Shown: positions 25,298 through 34,625, numbered from the stretch's first letter. The stretch is DNA of 64,000 bases from an uncultured Lachnospira sp. (GCA_934343805.1 CAKRIN010000001.1:62001-126000), one strand, 5' to 3'. Made by a program: numbers and translations. The notes: a model not told the origin generated them from the letters alone.

Positions 25298-25827
25298 CTA
25301 TATTCTTCCTCCTCATATACTATATCTTCCATAAAAAATTCCCCCATTTTATTACGTGTTGAATTTAAATAAAAACATTTTAGTTTTGCAATCAACTGTA
25401 TTATTTCTTTTTTATCCAGCCTTTTTGTTAAATATAAATTTTCTTTTAAATTATATCTATATCGATATATTTCCTTGTTATTTGTTTCATCAATATAGTG
25501 TTCCTGCGAAACATACTCAAACATTAATTCAAAATATTCATCACCGATAAACAATAGATACACATATTCGTCATCTGATGTGCCAGATTCTCTGATTGTA
25601 ACTGGCAATGGACCAAATTCCCATTACCAAGTATATGCAATTCGCTCATCCAATGCACATATATAGCTTTCATCACGCTCTGCTTTATAATACTCACCGG
25701 GTAAATAATGCCTTGAAGGATAATACGGATTTTTTATTTTCATCGCATCTACCTCATCACATCTTTCTGGACTTAATTTTTCTTTTTTTTACTCTAGATT
25801 TCTTAGGATTTCCTCTGTAATTATCAT
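25285..25827 (-). pseudogene. Tandem copy 2 of the unknown small gene, two in-frame stops
   Basis: The frame from ATG 25827 (MIITEEILRNLE) to TAG at 25285 is 181 codons with two in-frame TAA codons, after residue 12 and after the IAYTW segment. Outside these it parallels copy 1 at 24674-25212: NPYYPSRHYLPGEYYKAE, FGPLPVTIRES, QEHYIDETNNKEIYRY and DIVYEEEEYRWMH. The 107-codon downstream part is open and could give a fragment from an internal start, but it has no good ribosome site. Because the two copies are broken at different places, the intact ancestor can be reconstructed from them. Confidence 0.65.
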
Positions 25828-25840
25828 TTTTACCCCTTTT

Positions 25841-26524
25841 CTAAACATCCATATGTGCATAAAACATCATTGTTTCCATGGACATTTTTAGGCAGTTCTG
25901 ATCCTTAGGAAATATGCCCTCCACTTTTAAAATAATATCCGCTAATGCAAAAGCAAAGACACTTGGATACTCCTCTGTCTGTAGCTTATATGGTTCTAAT
26001 TTTTTAATTACATTTTCATATGTCGTTTTTGCATTATTAATCTCCGTATAAGGATTGCAAGTGCCATCCTATATTCTCACATCTGGATTGCCTATTTTTT
26101 TTGCATTTTCTGAAATAGTCAGTTGAAGGTCCGGTACATTATATTTCCCCTTCTCCTTTCTATATAATGATATGACCATATTCCATACTGAAAGGGGACT
26201 GTCATATAAGTATTTGTTGATAGAATCTCCCATCCAGAATGTTCCTGATTTTGTTTCAAGTTTGGTTCTTGATATATATTGAGAATCCTCCATATTTTCA
26301 AGCATATTTTTACCTGAATTTTCTTTTGCAGTTACAGCCACTGATATGCCTGCCATTGTTGTAAGCATGTAACAAAAGGCATCACCTTTAATTCCATTTG
26401 GAGTTTTAAATATTGGCTCCAAAAATCTTGTTATAAATCCTGACGCCTCATATATTCTTAACATTGGGTTATCTTTTGATTTCTCCTCTAATTGCTTAAA
26501 ATACATTTTTACCTGTTCTGTCAT
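25841..26524 (-). pseudogene. Unknown gene interrupted by an in-frame TAG
   Basis: From ATG 26524 (AGGAA upstream) the frame encodes 151 residues (MTEQVKMYFKQLEEKSKDN...) and meets TAG at 26069-26071. The same frame then stays open for 75 more codons (DGTCNPYTEINNAKTTYENV to FYAHMDV) to TAG at 25841, with protein-like composition. The simplest reading is a 227-residue gene split by a nonsense mutation. The family is not recognised. There is no signal peptide or clear membrane segment. It lies between two other unknown genes of the same island. Confidence 0.55.
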
Positions 26525-26565
26525 TTCCTGCTCTCACATCTTTTTGTTTTCCATATTTTTGTTTC

Positions 26566-27432
26566 TCATTTTCTTATCTCTCCTTTTTTTATCTCTCCTT
26601 TAAACTTATTAATATAATATTCTCTTACCCAGTTCCATATATCATCATCTTCCAGATGACAGCAAGCCTTACCGGATATAAGCTGCTCATATAAGCCTTC
26701 AAACCAGTTATCCTGTTTCAGGCTATAATCATATTCTGAATCCGTGAATTGTTTGCAATATTTTTTGACAATCTCAGCACTTATGTAAAGCATTTTCTTC
26801 TTATCAAAATCATAGAATCCTAATATTTCTAAAAGCAGTCTGGCATACATTGTTTTATTAACACGATATAACGAATTCACTAACGCATATATTGTTCCCA
26901 GCTTGTACCTGAATTCTCCCGACTTAAACCAATCGGCTATATCTCTTACATAACCGTAACTTTCTATATCTTCCCAAAGATTCTTATCCCATGCTGTATT
27001 CCAGTCATTTTCCATAATATACCTTATTAAACTGACTGTATCTGATATATTGCCTTTAACATTTTTCAGGCGATAACAATATATATTATGATTCTTTATT
27101 CCTGTCGGAATTATATCTAGTATTTCTTCTATGGCATTTAATTCAAAATTTTGCTGGTTATCCGCAAGCTGCTTTTCTTTTAGTCCGCATCCGCCCTCAT
27201 AATCCGAGAATATCGGCTGATGTCTGAAAGAAAATATGCCGAACTTCCCAACTAATTGCGGATAACAGACAATCAAATTTTCATATACAAGTCCTGTTTT
27301 TCCTATAACTTGTACTTTATCCCCCATATTAATACTTTTATCACATTCAAGATGATTTCTGTATACTATTCCTGCGCCTTTGTAATAGTTACCCCTCTCA
27401 GAATATCCTCCTCTCTTGTTTGGTATTGGCAT
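26566..27432 (-). CDS. Hypothetical protein of the accessory island
   Basis: A 288-residue, aromatic- and charge-rich protein starting MPIPNKRGGYSERGNYYKG. I do not recognise a family. It has no signal peptide, no obvious membrane segment and no known catalytic motif; it carries scattered cysteines (CGLKEK, CYRLK, ACCHLEDDD). The frame stays open upstream of the ATG (ESGEKLDEIHIKETI precedes it in frame) up to the MATE gene, so the true N-terminus may have been lost or the start may be non-ATG. It appears to be the only unbroken gene of the island. A weak GGAAA precedes the ATG. Confidence 0.5.
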   Translation of the reverse strand: MPIPNKRGGYSERGNYYKGAGIVYRNHLECDKSINMGDKVQVIGKTGLVYENLIVCYPQLVGKFGIFSFRHQPIFSDYEGGCGLKEKQLADNQQNFELNAIEEILDIIPTGIKNHNIYCYRLKNVKGNISDTVSLIRYIMENDWNTAWDKNLWEDIESYGYVRDIADWFKSGEFRYKLGTIYALVNSLYRVNKTMYARLLLEILGFYDFDKKKMLYISAEIVKKYCKQFTDSEYDYSLKQDNWFEGLYEQLISGKACCHLEDDDIWNWVREYYINKFKGEIKKGEIRK

Positions 27433-27485
27433 TATTGTTTCCTTTATATGTATTTCATCAAGCTTTTCTCCTGATTCATTAGAAC

Positions 27486-28802
27486 TTATTTATTTCGCAT
27501 TTTACTTCTATCACTAATAAGCATAACAAACATTAGAACACATGTTGCCCCTTCTGCTGCCGCATATGCCAGCCACACACCTGTCATTTCAAACAGATAT
27601 GAAAGAAGAAATACGAAGCCCAGAATGAACACAAAACCTCTCGCCACAGACACAACCGCTGCCTTAACTGCCTCCTGTGTTGCGCTGAACACTCCACTCC
27701 CGACAATATTAAGCCCTGCAAAGAATATGCCTGTAAAGTACAGCTTAACTCCCATATCTGCATACACCGCCATCATCTCTGAGCCTTCACTGTTGAATAT
27801 CGCCACGAATTCCTTTGAAAATGTAAACAAAATACAATACATAATTCCAGCCAGCACAAAGGCTGTTATATATCCCATTTTCTTTAACTGTAAGCAGCCT
27901 TCTCTATCACCCTTACCAAAGCATTTGCTTATAAGTGGCTGGCTTCCCTGTGCAATTCCGTTAAATGCCGCTGTTGTCACAATTGCGATATTGGCAACTA
28001 CACCATATGCAGCGACACCTATATTTCCGGCAATTCCAAGTATAACGAAATTATATGCCAGAGTGATTACCGCTGATGACATTTCTCCAACAAATGCTGA
28101 TACTCCAAGCTGGCTTCCTGACACAAGTTTTCTGACTGAAGGCTTACACACAACAAGCCTGACACTGCTCTTCTTAGAAAAGAAATGTATACAGCATATC
28201 CCAATTCCTATAATCGGTGACATAGCTGTTGCAAGTGCTGCTCCTTCCATTCCCAGATTCATTGGGAACATGAGAATATAGTCGAATACTATATTAAACA
28301 GACTGCTAAAAAGTGTTGCACTCATGGCAATTCCTGGTGCGCCATCATTTCTTACAAACGCATTAGTCACATAGTTACACATGAACATTGGTGCAAAACA
28401 CATAAATATTTTAGTATAATTATTTCCCACTGCCACAATATGCTCATCAGCTCCAAGAACACGCATGATATCTGCCGAAAAGAATACTCCGGCAAAAACA
28501 AATATCACACTTAACATTACACACCATATTAACGAATTCCAGAAATATTTATCCGCGTCTGCATCTTTTTTAATCTTACCAATTGCATACCTGATAGCAG
28601 AGCCAACACCAATCATTTCACCTACTGAAAATATTATGCTGTATAACGGCATAACAAGATTTAATGCTGTAAGTCCGTCTGCGCCTTTTGCAACAGATAT
28701 AAAATATGAATCAGCAAGAACATAACAGGAAAATCCAATCATTCCAAGAATATTCTGTGATACATATTTATAAAAATTCTTTCTATTCTCCTCCCTGCTC
28801 AT
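27486..28802 (-). CDS. MATE family multidrug/cation antiporter
   Basis: A 438-residue polytopic membrane protein with about 12 hydrophobic segments and the two-lobed MATE layout. MPLYSIIFSVGEMIGVGSAIRYAIGKI and the paired later segment GIAQGSQPLISKCFGKGD are typical. These proteins export cationic compounds using Na+ or H+ gradients; the substrate is unknown. The start at 28802 follows AAGGAG. It begins just past the uracil-gene terminator, and the unknown gene at 26566 begins 53 bases after it. Confidence 0.9.
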   Translation of the reverse strand: MSREENRKNFYKYVSQNILGMIGFSCYVLADSYFISVAKGADGLTALNLVMPLYSIIFSVGEMIGVGSAIRYAIGKIKKDADADKYFWNSLIWCVMLSVIFVFAGVFFSADIMRVLGADEHIVAVGNNYTKIFMCFAPMFMCNYVTNAFVRNDGAPGIAMSATLFSSLFNIVFDYILMFPMNLGMEGAALATAMSPIIGIGICCIHFFSKKSSVRLVVCKPSVRKLVSGSQLGVSAFVGEMSSAVITLAYNFVILGIAGNIGVAAYGVVANIAIVTTAAFNGIAQGSQPLISKCFGKGDREGCLQLKKMGYITAFVLAGIMYCILFTFSKEFVAIFNSEGSEMMAVYADMGVKLYFTGIFFAGLNIVGSGVFSATQEAVKAAVVSVARGFVFILGFVFLLSYLFEMTGVWLAYAAAEGATCVLMFVMLISDRSKMRNK

Positions 28803-28839
28803 CTACATCTCCTTCATTAATTAGTATAAGTCACAAAAA

Positions 28840-28858
28840 CGGCTCCCATCGGGAGCCG
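28840..28858 (-). terminator. Terminator of the uraA-upp operon
   Basis: CGGCTCCC-ATC-GGGAGCCG: a perfect 8-pair GC-rich stem with a 3-base loop, followed on the minus strand by TTTTTGTG. Confidence 0.92.
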
Positions 28859-28917
28859 CATTTGCATACTATCAATAATCCTTAATAAGGATACATCAAT
28901 GATATCTCTATAGTCAA

Positions 28918-29565
28918 TCACTTAGTTCCAAAGATTCTGTCGCCAGCATCCCCAAGTCCCGGACAGATATAAGCATCTGCATTAAGCTCTCTGTCCAGAT
29001 GTCCTATGTATATCTGAACATCAGGATGTGCCTTATGAAGTTTTTCAACTCCCTCTGGAGCTGCTATGATACACATGAACTTAATCTGCTTTCCTCCAAC
29101 CTTCTTAATCTGATCAATAGCATCTACTGCTGAACCACCTGTTGCAAGCATTGGATCTGTTACTACAATAGTTCTTTCCTCAATTGGATGTGGAAGCTTA
29201 CAGTAATATGGTACAGGTTCGTGTGTTTCTTCATTACGATACATTCCTATATGTCCAACCTTAGCCGTTGGTACAAGTGAGAGTACTCCAGGAACCATTC
29301 CAAGACCTGCTCTTAAAATTGGTACAATTGCAAGCTTACGACCTGAAATCATAGGTGTCATACAAGTTTCAATAGGTGTCTCAATCTCAACATCTTCTGT
29401 TGGAAGGTCTGATAAAGCCTCAAAGCCTTCAAGCATAGCTATCTCTTCTACCAGTTTTCTGAATTCATTAGTTCCTGTCTTCTTATCTCTAAGAATTGAA
29501 ATCTTATGCTGGATAAGTGGATGTGTAAATATAGTTATATTCTTCTCATTCTCAAAATCCATCAT
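28918..29565 (-). CDS. upp: Uracil phosphoribosyltransferase
   Basis: Upp converts uracil and PRPP to UMP in pyrimidine salvage. The 215-residue protein has ILRAGLGM, the PRPP-binding [13 protein letters not shown], and the uracil-contacting C-terminus [16 protein letters not shown], all typical. The start is ATG 29565 or the adjacent ATG 29562, preceded by GGAGG. It lies 61 bases after uraA without a terminator in between, so uptake and salvage of uracil are co-transcribed. Confidence 0.97.
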   Translation of the reverse strand: MMDFENEKNITIFTHPLIQHKISILRDKKTGTNEFRKLVEEIAMLEGFEALSDLPTEDVEIETPIETCMTPMISGRKLAIVPILRAGLGMVPGVLSLVPTAKVGHIGMYRNEETHEPVPYYCKLPHPIEERTIVVTDPMLATGGSAVDAIDQIKKVGGKQIKFMCIIAAPEGVEKLHKAHPDVQIYIGHLDRELNADAYICPGLGDAGDRIFGTK

Positions 29566-29626
29566 TATTAAATACCTCCAAATAAGTTATTAATTACAAC
29601 TGTAATCAGTTATATAAATTATGATA

Positions 29627-31054
29627 TTATTCAGCATCTTCAGATTCTTCTTTTTCAGAATCTGTGTTCATAACATAAACTCCACGGCTGCTGTCACCTG
29701 CTGGATTCTTCCCAAACTCATAATCATTGCCAGGTAATATTGCATTTAGAAGAATACCTGCTATAGCTGCAATTGCAAGCGCTGTAAGCGTTATAGATGT
29801 TCCACCAATTGTAAATGTAAGTCCATTACCGAAACCTAACCCACATACAAATATAACACCTGCAATAATAAGGTTTCTTGACTTAGTAAGATCAACCTGA
29901 TTTTCAACAACATTTCTTACACCGATAGCTGATATCATACCATAAAGCATGAATGACACACCACCAATAATCGCTGTTGGCATCGTAGATATAACTGATG
30001 AGAACTTAGGTATAAATGAAAGTACGATTGCAAATACTGCTGCAATTCTGATTACTCTTGGATCATATACCTTAGAAAGTTCGAGAACTCCAGTATTCTC
30101 ACCATATGTAGTATTAGCCGGGCCACCAATTGCTCCTGCAAATGCTGTGGCAACACCATCACCGATAAGCGTTCTGTGAAGTCCCGGATCTGCTAAGTAA
30201 TTTTCTTCAACTGTGGCAGAAATAGCTGACATATCTCCAATATGTTCCATCATTGTTGCAATAGCAATAGGAGCCATTACAAGAATAGCTGTTACATCAA
30301 ATTTCATGAACTGGAACTTAGGTATTCCAACCCATGCTGCTGAAGAGATTGCTGAAAAATTAAGTATTGCCGAACCATCAGGATTGTGTACCCCACATGC
30401 ATTAAGGATAAGTGCAAATACATATGAAATTACTACACCCATAAGAATAGGAATAATCTTGAAAAGTCCCTTACCCCATATATTAAATATAATAATTACA
30501 GCAAGCGCAACAAATGCAAGCAGCCAGTTTGTTGATGCATTAGAGATTGCTGAACCTGCAAGTGAAAGACCAATACATATAATGATAGGTCCTGTAACTA
30601 CAGGTGGAAGGAATTTCATAACTCTGTTGACTCCGACAAGCTTAATTATAAGTGCAAGTACGAAGTAAAGCATTCCGGCAACAAATATACCACCACATGC
30701 GTAAGCAGCCTTATCATTAGCTGACATTGTAGCATACATGCCGCCGTCAAGATTAGCTACTGTATAGAATCCACCAAGAAATGCAAAGGAAGATCCTAAA
30801 AATGCAGGCACCTTAAACTTAGTGCACAGATGGAATATTAATGTGCCAAAACCAGCACAGAAAAGTGTTACTGATACAGACAGACCTCTGGTAAGCTCTT
30901 CACCGCAGGCAGCCTGAAAATATCCCGATACCAGAATAGGTACAAGGATGGTTGCGCCAAACATGGCAAACATATGCTGAATACCAAGAATCAGCATCTT
31001 CGCTTTACCAAGCTGTCTGGCATCGCGAATAGGTTCCATTTTCTTTTGTTCCAT
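29627..31054 (-). CDS. uraA: Uracil:H+ permease (NCS2 family)
   Basis: A 475-residue permease with about 12-14 membrane segments. It shows GIQHMFAMFGATILVPILV near the start, the NCS2 signature region IATMMEHIGDMSA with the substrate-binding glutamate, and GGPANTTYGENTG. A frame extension to 31066 would start with TTG inside the ribosome site; ATG 31054 with GGAG six bases before it is chosen. It is the first gene of the uraA-upp operon under the promoter at 31085-31113. The short leader leaves no space for a PyrR attenuator. Confidence 0.94.
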   Translation of the reverse strand: MEQKKMEPIRDARQLGKAKMLILGIQHMFAMFGATILVPILVSGYFQAACGEELTRGLSVSVTLFCAGFGTLIFHLCTKFKVPAFLGSSFAFLGGFYTVANLDGGMYATMSANDKAAYACGGIFVAGMLYFVLALIIKLVGVNRVMKFLPPVVTGPIIICIGLSLAGSAISNASTNWLLAFVALAVIIIFNIWGKGLFKIIPILMGVVISYVFALILNACGVHNPDGSAILNFSAISSAAWVGIPKFQFMKFDVTAILVMAPIAIATMMEHIGDMSAISATVEENYLADPGLHRTLIGDGVATAFAGAIGGPANTTYGENTGVLELSKVYDPRVIRIAAVFAIVLSFIPKFSSVISTMPTAIIGGVSFMLYGMISAIGVRNVVENQVDLTKSRNLIIAGVIFVCGLGFGNGLTFTIGGTSITLTALAIAAIAGILLNAILPGNDYEFGKNPAGDSSRGVYVMNTDSEKEESEDAE

Positions 31055-31084
31055 AATACGCTCCAATCAATATAATTTTATATA

Positions 31085-31113
31085 ATTATAGAACATATTA
31101 AGATTTAGAGCAA
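31085..31113 (-). promoter_or_regulatory. Sigma-A promoter of uraA-upp
   Basis: TTGCTC (31108-31113) and a consensus TATAAT (31085-31090) on the minus strand with a 17-base spacer. Confidence 0.8.
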
Positions 31114-31150
31114 TGAGAAAATATTCCATTTTAAACATCCATTTTAAACA

Positions 31151-31190
31151 TTTCGGGGCATGAAAAGCTTTTGCTTTCCATGCCCCGAAA
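31151..31190 (-). terminator. Terminator of ppdK
   Basis: TTTCGGGGCATG and CATGCCCCGAAA form a perfect 12-pair outer stem with a further AAAAGC/GCTTT-type inner stem. It lies 26 bases past the ppdK stop, before the uraA promoter. Confidence 0.85.
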
Positions 31191-31215
31191 CTTATGTTAT
31201 AGTCTAAACTTGTAA

Positions 31216-33843
31216 TTATTTCTCTTCCGCAATAGCAGCCTGTGCTGCTGCAAGTCTTGCAATAGGTACTCTGAATGGTGAACAGCTTACATAATCAAGA
31301 CCAATCTTGTGGCAGAATGCAACTGATGAAGGATCTCCACCATGCTCTCCGCAAATACCAATATGAAGATTAGGATTAACTGGTCTTCCAAGCTTTATTG
31401 TCATATCCATAAGTTTGCCTACACCATTCTGGTCAAGCTTTGCAAATGGATCATTCTCAAATATCTTAGATTCATAGTATGCATTAAGGAACTTACCCGC
31501 ATCATCTCTTGAGAAACCAAATGTCATCTGTGTAAGATCATTAGTACCGAAACAGAAGAAATCAGCTTCCTTGGCAATCTCATCAGCTGTAAGTGCTGCT
31601 CTTGGAATCTCAATCATAGTACCAACCTCATATTTAAGGTCAATTCCTGCTGCCTTAATTTCCTCATCTGCTGTCTCAACAACAATTTTCTTTACGTACT
31701 TTAATTCCTTAACCTCACAGATAAGAGGAATCATAATCTCAGGCTTAACATTCCAGTCTGGATGTGCCTTCTTAACATTGATTGCAGCTCTTATAACAGC
31801 TCTTGTCTGCATCTTGGCAATCTCTGGATATGTTACTGCAAGACGGCATCCTCTGTGTCCCATCATAGGATTAAATTCATGGAGACTTGCAATGATATTC
31901 TTAATAGTCTCTACTGACTTGCCCTGTGCATCAGCTAACTTCTTAATATCCTCTTCCTCTGTAGGAACGAATTCATGAAGAGGTGGATCAAGGAATCTGA
32001 TAGTTACTGGATTGCCTTCAAGTGCCTCATAAAGTGCTTCGAAATCTCCCTGCTGATATGGAAGAATCTTATCAAGTGCTGCTTCTCTTTCTTCTACTGT
32101 ATCAGAACATATCATCTCTCTGAATGCTGCAATTCTGTCTTCTTCAAAGAACATATGCTCAGTACGGCAAAGTCCGATACCTTCTGCGCCAAGTTCTCTT
32201 GCCTTCTTGGCATCCTTAGGAGTGTCAGCATTAGTACGTACCTTTAACTTTCTATACTTATCAGCCCACTCCATAACTCTTCCAAACTCTCCTGCAATCT
32301 TGGCATCAACTGTAGGAATCTGTCCGTCATATATATTACCTGTTGTACCATCAATAGAGATATAATCTCCTTCATGATATTCCTTGCCTGCAAGCGTGAA
32401 CTTCTTATTAGCTTCGTCCATTGCAATATCACCACATCCAGATACACAGCATGTTCCCATACCTCTTGCAACAACGGCTGCATGGCTTGTCATACCTCCT
32501 CTTACAGTAAGAATACCCTGTGAAGCCTTCATACCTGTAATATCTTCTGGTGAAGTCTCGAGTCTTACAAGAACAACCTTTTCTCCCCTTGCATTCCATA
32601 CTTCTGCATCTTCTGCTGAGAATACAATCTTACCGCATGCAGCACCAGGAGATGCCCCAAGTCCTCTTCCTGCTGGAGTTGCAGCTTTAAGTGCAGCTGC
32701 ATCGAACTGTGGATGAAGAAGTGTATCAAGATTACGAGGATCAATCATTGCTACTGCTTCCTTCTCTGTTCTCATTCCCTCATCTACAAGGTCGCATGCA
32801 ATCTTTAATGCTGCCTGTGCTGTTCTTTTACCATTACGGGTCTGTAACATGAACAGCTTGCCATGCTCTACTGTAAATTCCATGTCCTGCATATCTCTGT
32901 AATGCTCTTCCAGAGTTGCACACACATTCTTAAACTGTTCAAATGCTTCCGGGAACTTCTCACTCATTTCCTGAATATGCATTGGAGTTCTTACGCCGGC
33001 AACAACATCTTCACCCTGCGCATTAGTAAGAAATTCTCCAAAAAGTCCCTTTGCACCAGTTGCAGGATCTCTTGTAAATGCAACACCAGTACCACAGTCA
33101 TCTCCCATGTTACCAAATGCCATAGACTGTACATTAACTGCTGTTCCCCAAGAATAAGGAATATCATTATCTCTTCTGTATACATTAGCTCTTGGGTTGT
33201 CCCATGAACGGAATACAGCTTTGATAGCTCCATATAATTGTTCCTTAGGATCATCTGGGAAATCTTTGCCAATCTTGGACTTATATTCAGCCTTAAACTG
33301 TGTTGCAAGCTCCTTAAGATCGTCTGCTGTAAGCTCTACATCAAGCTTAACCCCTCTCTCATCCTTCATCTTGTCAATAAGCTCTTCGAAATATTTCTTA
33401 CCAACTTCCATAACTACATCTGAATACATCTGAATGAATCTTCTATAACAATCCCATGCCCATCTTGGATTGCCAGATTTCTGTGCAATTACATTAACAA
33501 CATCCTCGTTAAGTCCAAGATTAAGGATTGTATCCATCATACCCGGCATAGAAGCTCTTGCTCCAGAACGAACAGAAACTAAAAGCGGATTCTCCATATC
33601 TCCAAACTTCTTGCCTGTAATCTGTTCCATCTTCTCAATATGTTCGTTAATCTGTCCCATGATCTCATCATTGATCTCTCTACCATCCTCGTAATACTGG
33701 GTACAAGCTTCTGTAGTAATAGTAAAACCCTGTGGAACAGGAAGACCAATATTAGTCATCTCTGCCAGATTCGCACCTTTACCACCGAGAAGCTCTCGCA
33801 TATCTGCATTACCCTCTGTAAATAAATACACCCATTTCTTCAT
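31216..33843 (-). CDS. ppdK: Pyruvate, phosphate dikinase
   Basis: PpdK interconverts pyruvate, ATP and phosphate with PEP, AMP and pyrophosphate; in many gut Clostridia it is central to glycolysis/gluconeogenesis. The 875-residue protein has the ATP-grasp N-domain (ELLGGKGANLAEM), the phosphohistidine loop GGMTSHAAVVARG at about residue 455 and the C-terminal PEP-binding barrel ending GICGEHGGDP...YVSCSPFRVPIARLAAAQAAI. The frame extends to 33870, but GGAGG directs ATG 33843. It is monocistronic with a near-consensus promoter and a strong terminator, as expected for an abundant enzyme. Confidence 0.98.
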   Translation of the reverse strand: MKKWVYLFTEGNADMRELLGGKGANLAEMTNIGLPVPQGFTITTEACTQYYEDGREINDEIMGQINEHIEKMEQITGKKFGDMENPLLVSVRSGARASMPGMMDTILNLGLNEDVVNVIAQKSGNPRWAWDCYRRFIQMYSDVVMEVGKKYFEELIDKMKDERGVKLDVELTADDLKELATQFKAEYKSKIGKDFPDDPKEQLYGAIKAVFRSWDNPRANVYRRDNDIPYSWGTAVNVQSMAFGNMGDDCGTGVAFTRDPATGAKGLFGEFLTNAQGEDVVAGVRTPMHIQEMSEKFPEAFEQFKNVCATLEEHYRDMQDMEFTVEHGKLFMLQTRNGKRTAQAALKIACDLVDEGMRTEKEAVAMIDPRNLDTLLHPQFDAAALKAATPAGRGLGASPGAACGKIVFSAEDAEVWNARGEKVVLVRLETSPEDITGMKASQGILTVRGGMTSHAAVVARGMGTCCVSGCGDIAMDEANKKFTLAGKEYHEGDYISIDGTTGNIYDGQIPTVDAKIAGEFGRVMEWADKYRKLKVRTNADTPKDAKKARELGAEGIGLCRTEHMFFEEDRIAAFREMICSDTVEEREAALDKILPYQQGDFEALYEALEGNPVTIRFLDPPLHEFVPTEEEDIKKLADAQGKSVETIKNIIASLHEFNPMMGHRGCRLAVTYPEIAKMQTRAVIRAAINVKKAHPDWNVKPEIMIPLICEVKELKYVKKIVVETADEEIKAAGIDLKYEVGTMIEIPRAALTADEIAKEADFFCFGTNDLTQMTFGFSRDDAGKFLNAYYESKIFENDPFAKLDQNGVGKLMDMTIKLGRPVNPNLHIGICGEHGGDPSSVAFCHKIGLDYVSCSPFRVPIARLAAAQAAIAEEK

Positions 33844-33905
33844 AACAAAACCTCCATATTTCGTATTCAATTATCCTCTCTGTCCGTTATTTTCAGCTTG
33901 TTAAA

Positions 33906-33934
33906 ATTATAACATAGTAATCGTTTTCGTGCAA
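33906..33934 (-). promoter_or_regulatory. Sigma-A promoter of ppdK
   Basis: TTGCAC (33929-33934) and consensus TATAAT (33906-33911) on the minus strand with a 17-base spacer, about 60 bases before the start. Confidence 0.82.
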
Positions 33935-34083
33935 CCATAAATGTATTTATTTTAATACAATTTTATATACAAGCCTTACATTTACAGAATATGCCATTTG
34001 TGGGAGAATATTCATGCTGTTTGGAATGTATCAGCATCAATACTGGTGCTATTCCAAAAACATAATAAAAGGAGGACTTTTCT

Positions 34084-34263
34084 ATGACTTCTATGCCTAA
34101 AGACCCTGTTATGCTTTTAAGCTTTGTCAATACACAGCTTCGTGACAATTACACCACATTACAGGAATTATGCCATTCATACATGGTATCCGAGAAAGAT
34201 ATAACTGATAAGTTAAAGACTATCAATTACGAATATAATAGTGAAAAGAACCAGTTTGTTTAG
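34084..34263 (+). CDS. DUF4250 domain-containing small protein
   Basis: A 59-residue protein translated from ATG 34084 after AGGAGG. The sequence MTSMPKDPVMLLSFVNTQLR with Y.TLQELC and the ending YNSEKNQFV is the DUF4250 pattern: a short conserved family of Clostridia and Bacteroidetes with PKDPxMLLSxVNxxLRD at the start and a helix-turn-helix-like middle. Function is unknown. It is alone on the plus strand between ppdK (divergent) and the inverted-repeat array; the first repeat unit with its T run may serve as its terminator. Confidence 0.85.
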   Translation: MTSMPKDPVMLLSFVNTQLRDNYTTLQELCHSYMVSEKDITDKLKTINYEYNSEKNQFV

Positions 34264-34327
34264 ATTTGAAATAGAAATGAAGAAACTGCCGGACTGAATA
34301 TTCAAAAAGCACTAGCTTGACTCTCCG

Positions 34328-34608
34328 ATACCTACTAAAGCATCTTTAAGCACGCATTTAGTATGTATTTTTTTGCTTCTCAAATTGAACACACCTTTAA
34401 TTTACATACGAAACAATCATTCAATTACATTTTAGTAGGTTTTTTTCAGAATTTTTGATTAATAGCAATGAATTAAAACTAATATTATCAGTAATATACA
34501 TACTAAGCTTGTGTTTTACAATTGTTTAGTAGGCTCTTTAATTTCTTCTATACTTAATAATAATCTAAATAACGTACTAACTTCTGAATCAGACTCAATT
34601 TAGTATGT
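34328..34608. repeat. Array of four identically built inverted repeats (10-17-10)
   Basis: Between the convergent DUF4250 and clpB genes there are four units with a 10-base left arm, 17 variable bases and a 10-base right arm. Unit 1: 34330-34366, unit 2: 34404-34440, unit 3: 34498-34534, unit 4: 34572-34608. Left arms are ACCTACTAAA, ACATACGAAA, ACATACTAAG and ACGTACTAAC; right arms are TTTAGTATGT, TTTAGTAGGT, TTTAGTAGGC and TTTAGTATGT. In unit 1 pairing extends to 12 bases, from 34328. The 17-base loops are unrelated in sequence. Gaps between units are 37, 57 and 37 bases, so unit starts are 74, 94 and 74 apart, close to 7, 9 and 7 helical turns. Units 1 and 2 are followed by T runs. Function unknown. 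Confidence 0.8.
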
Positions 34609-34625
34609 TTGGAGCAGAGACATTT

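Noticed and set aside
23685..26524. Use of TAA/TAG as sense codons (alternative genetic code or recoding)
   Set aside because: TAA and TAG end all neighbouring normal genes, and the breaks also include a frameshift; decay explains the data better.
27625..28281. A 218-codon plus-strand ORF opposite the MATE gene
   Set aside because: Antisense shadow of a well-supported membrane protein; no ribosome site.
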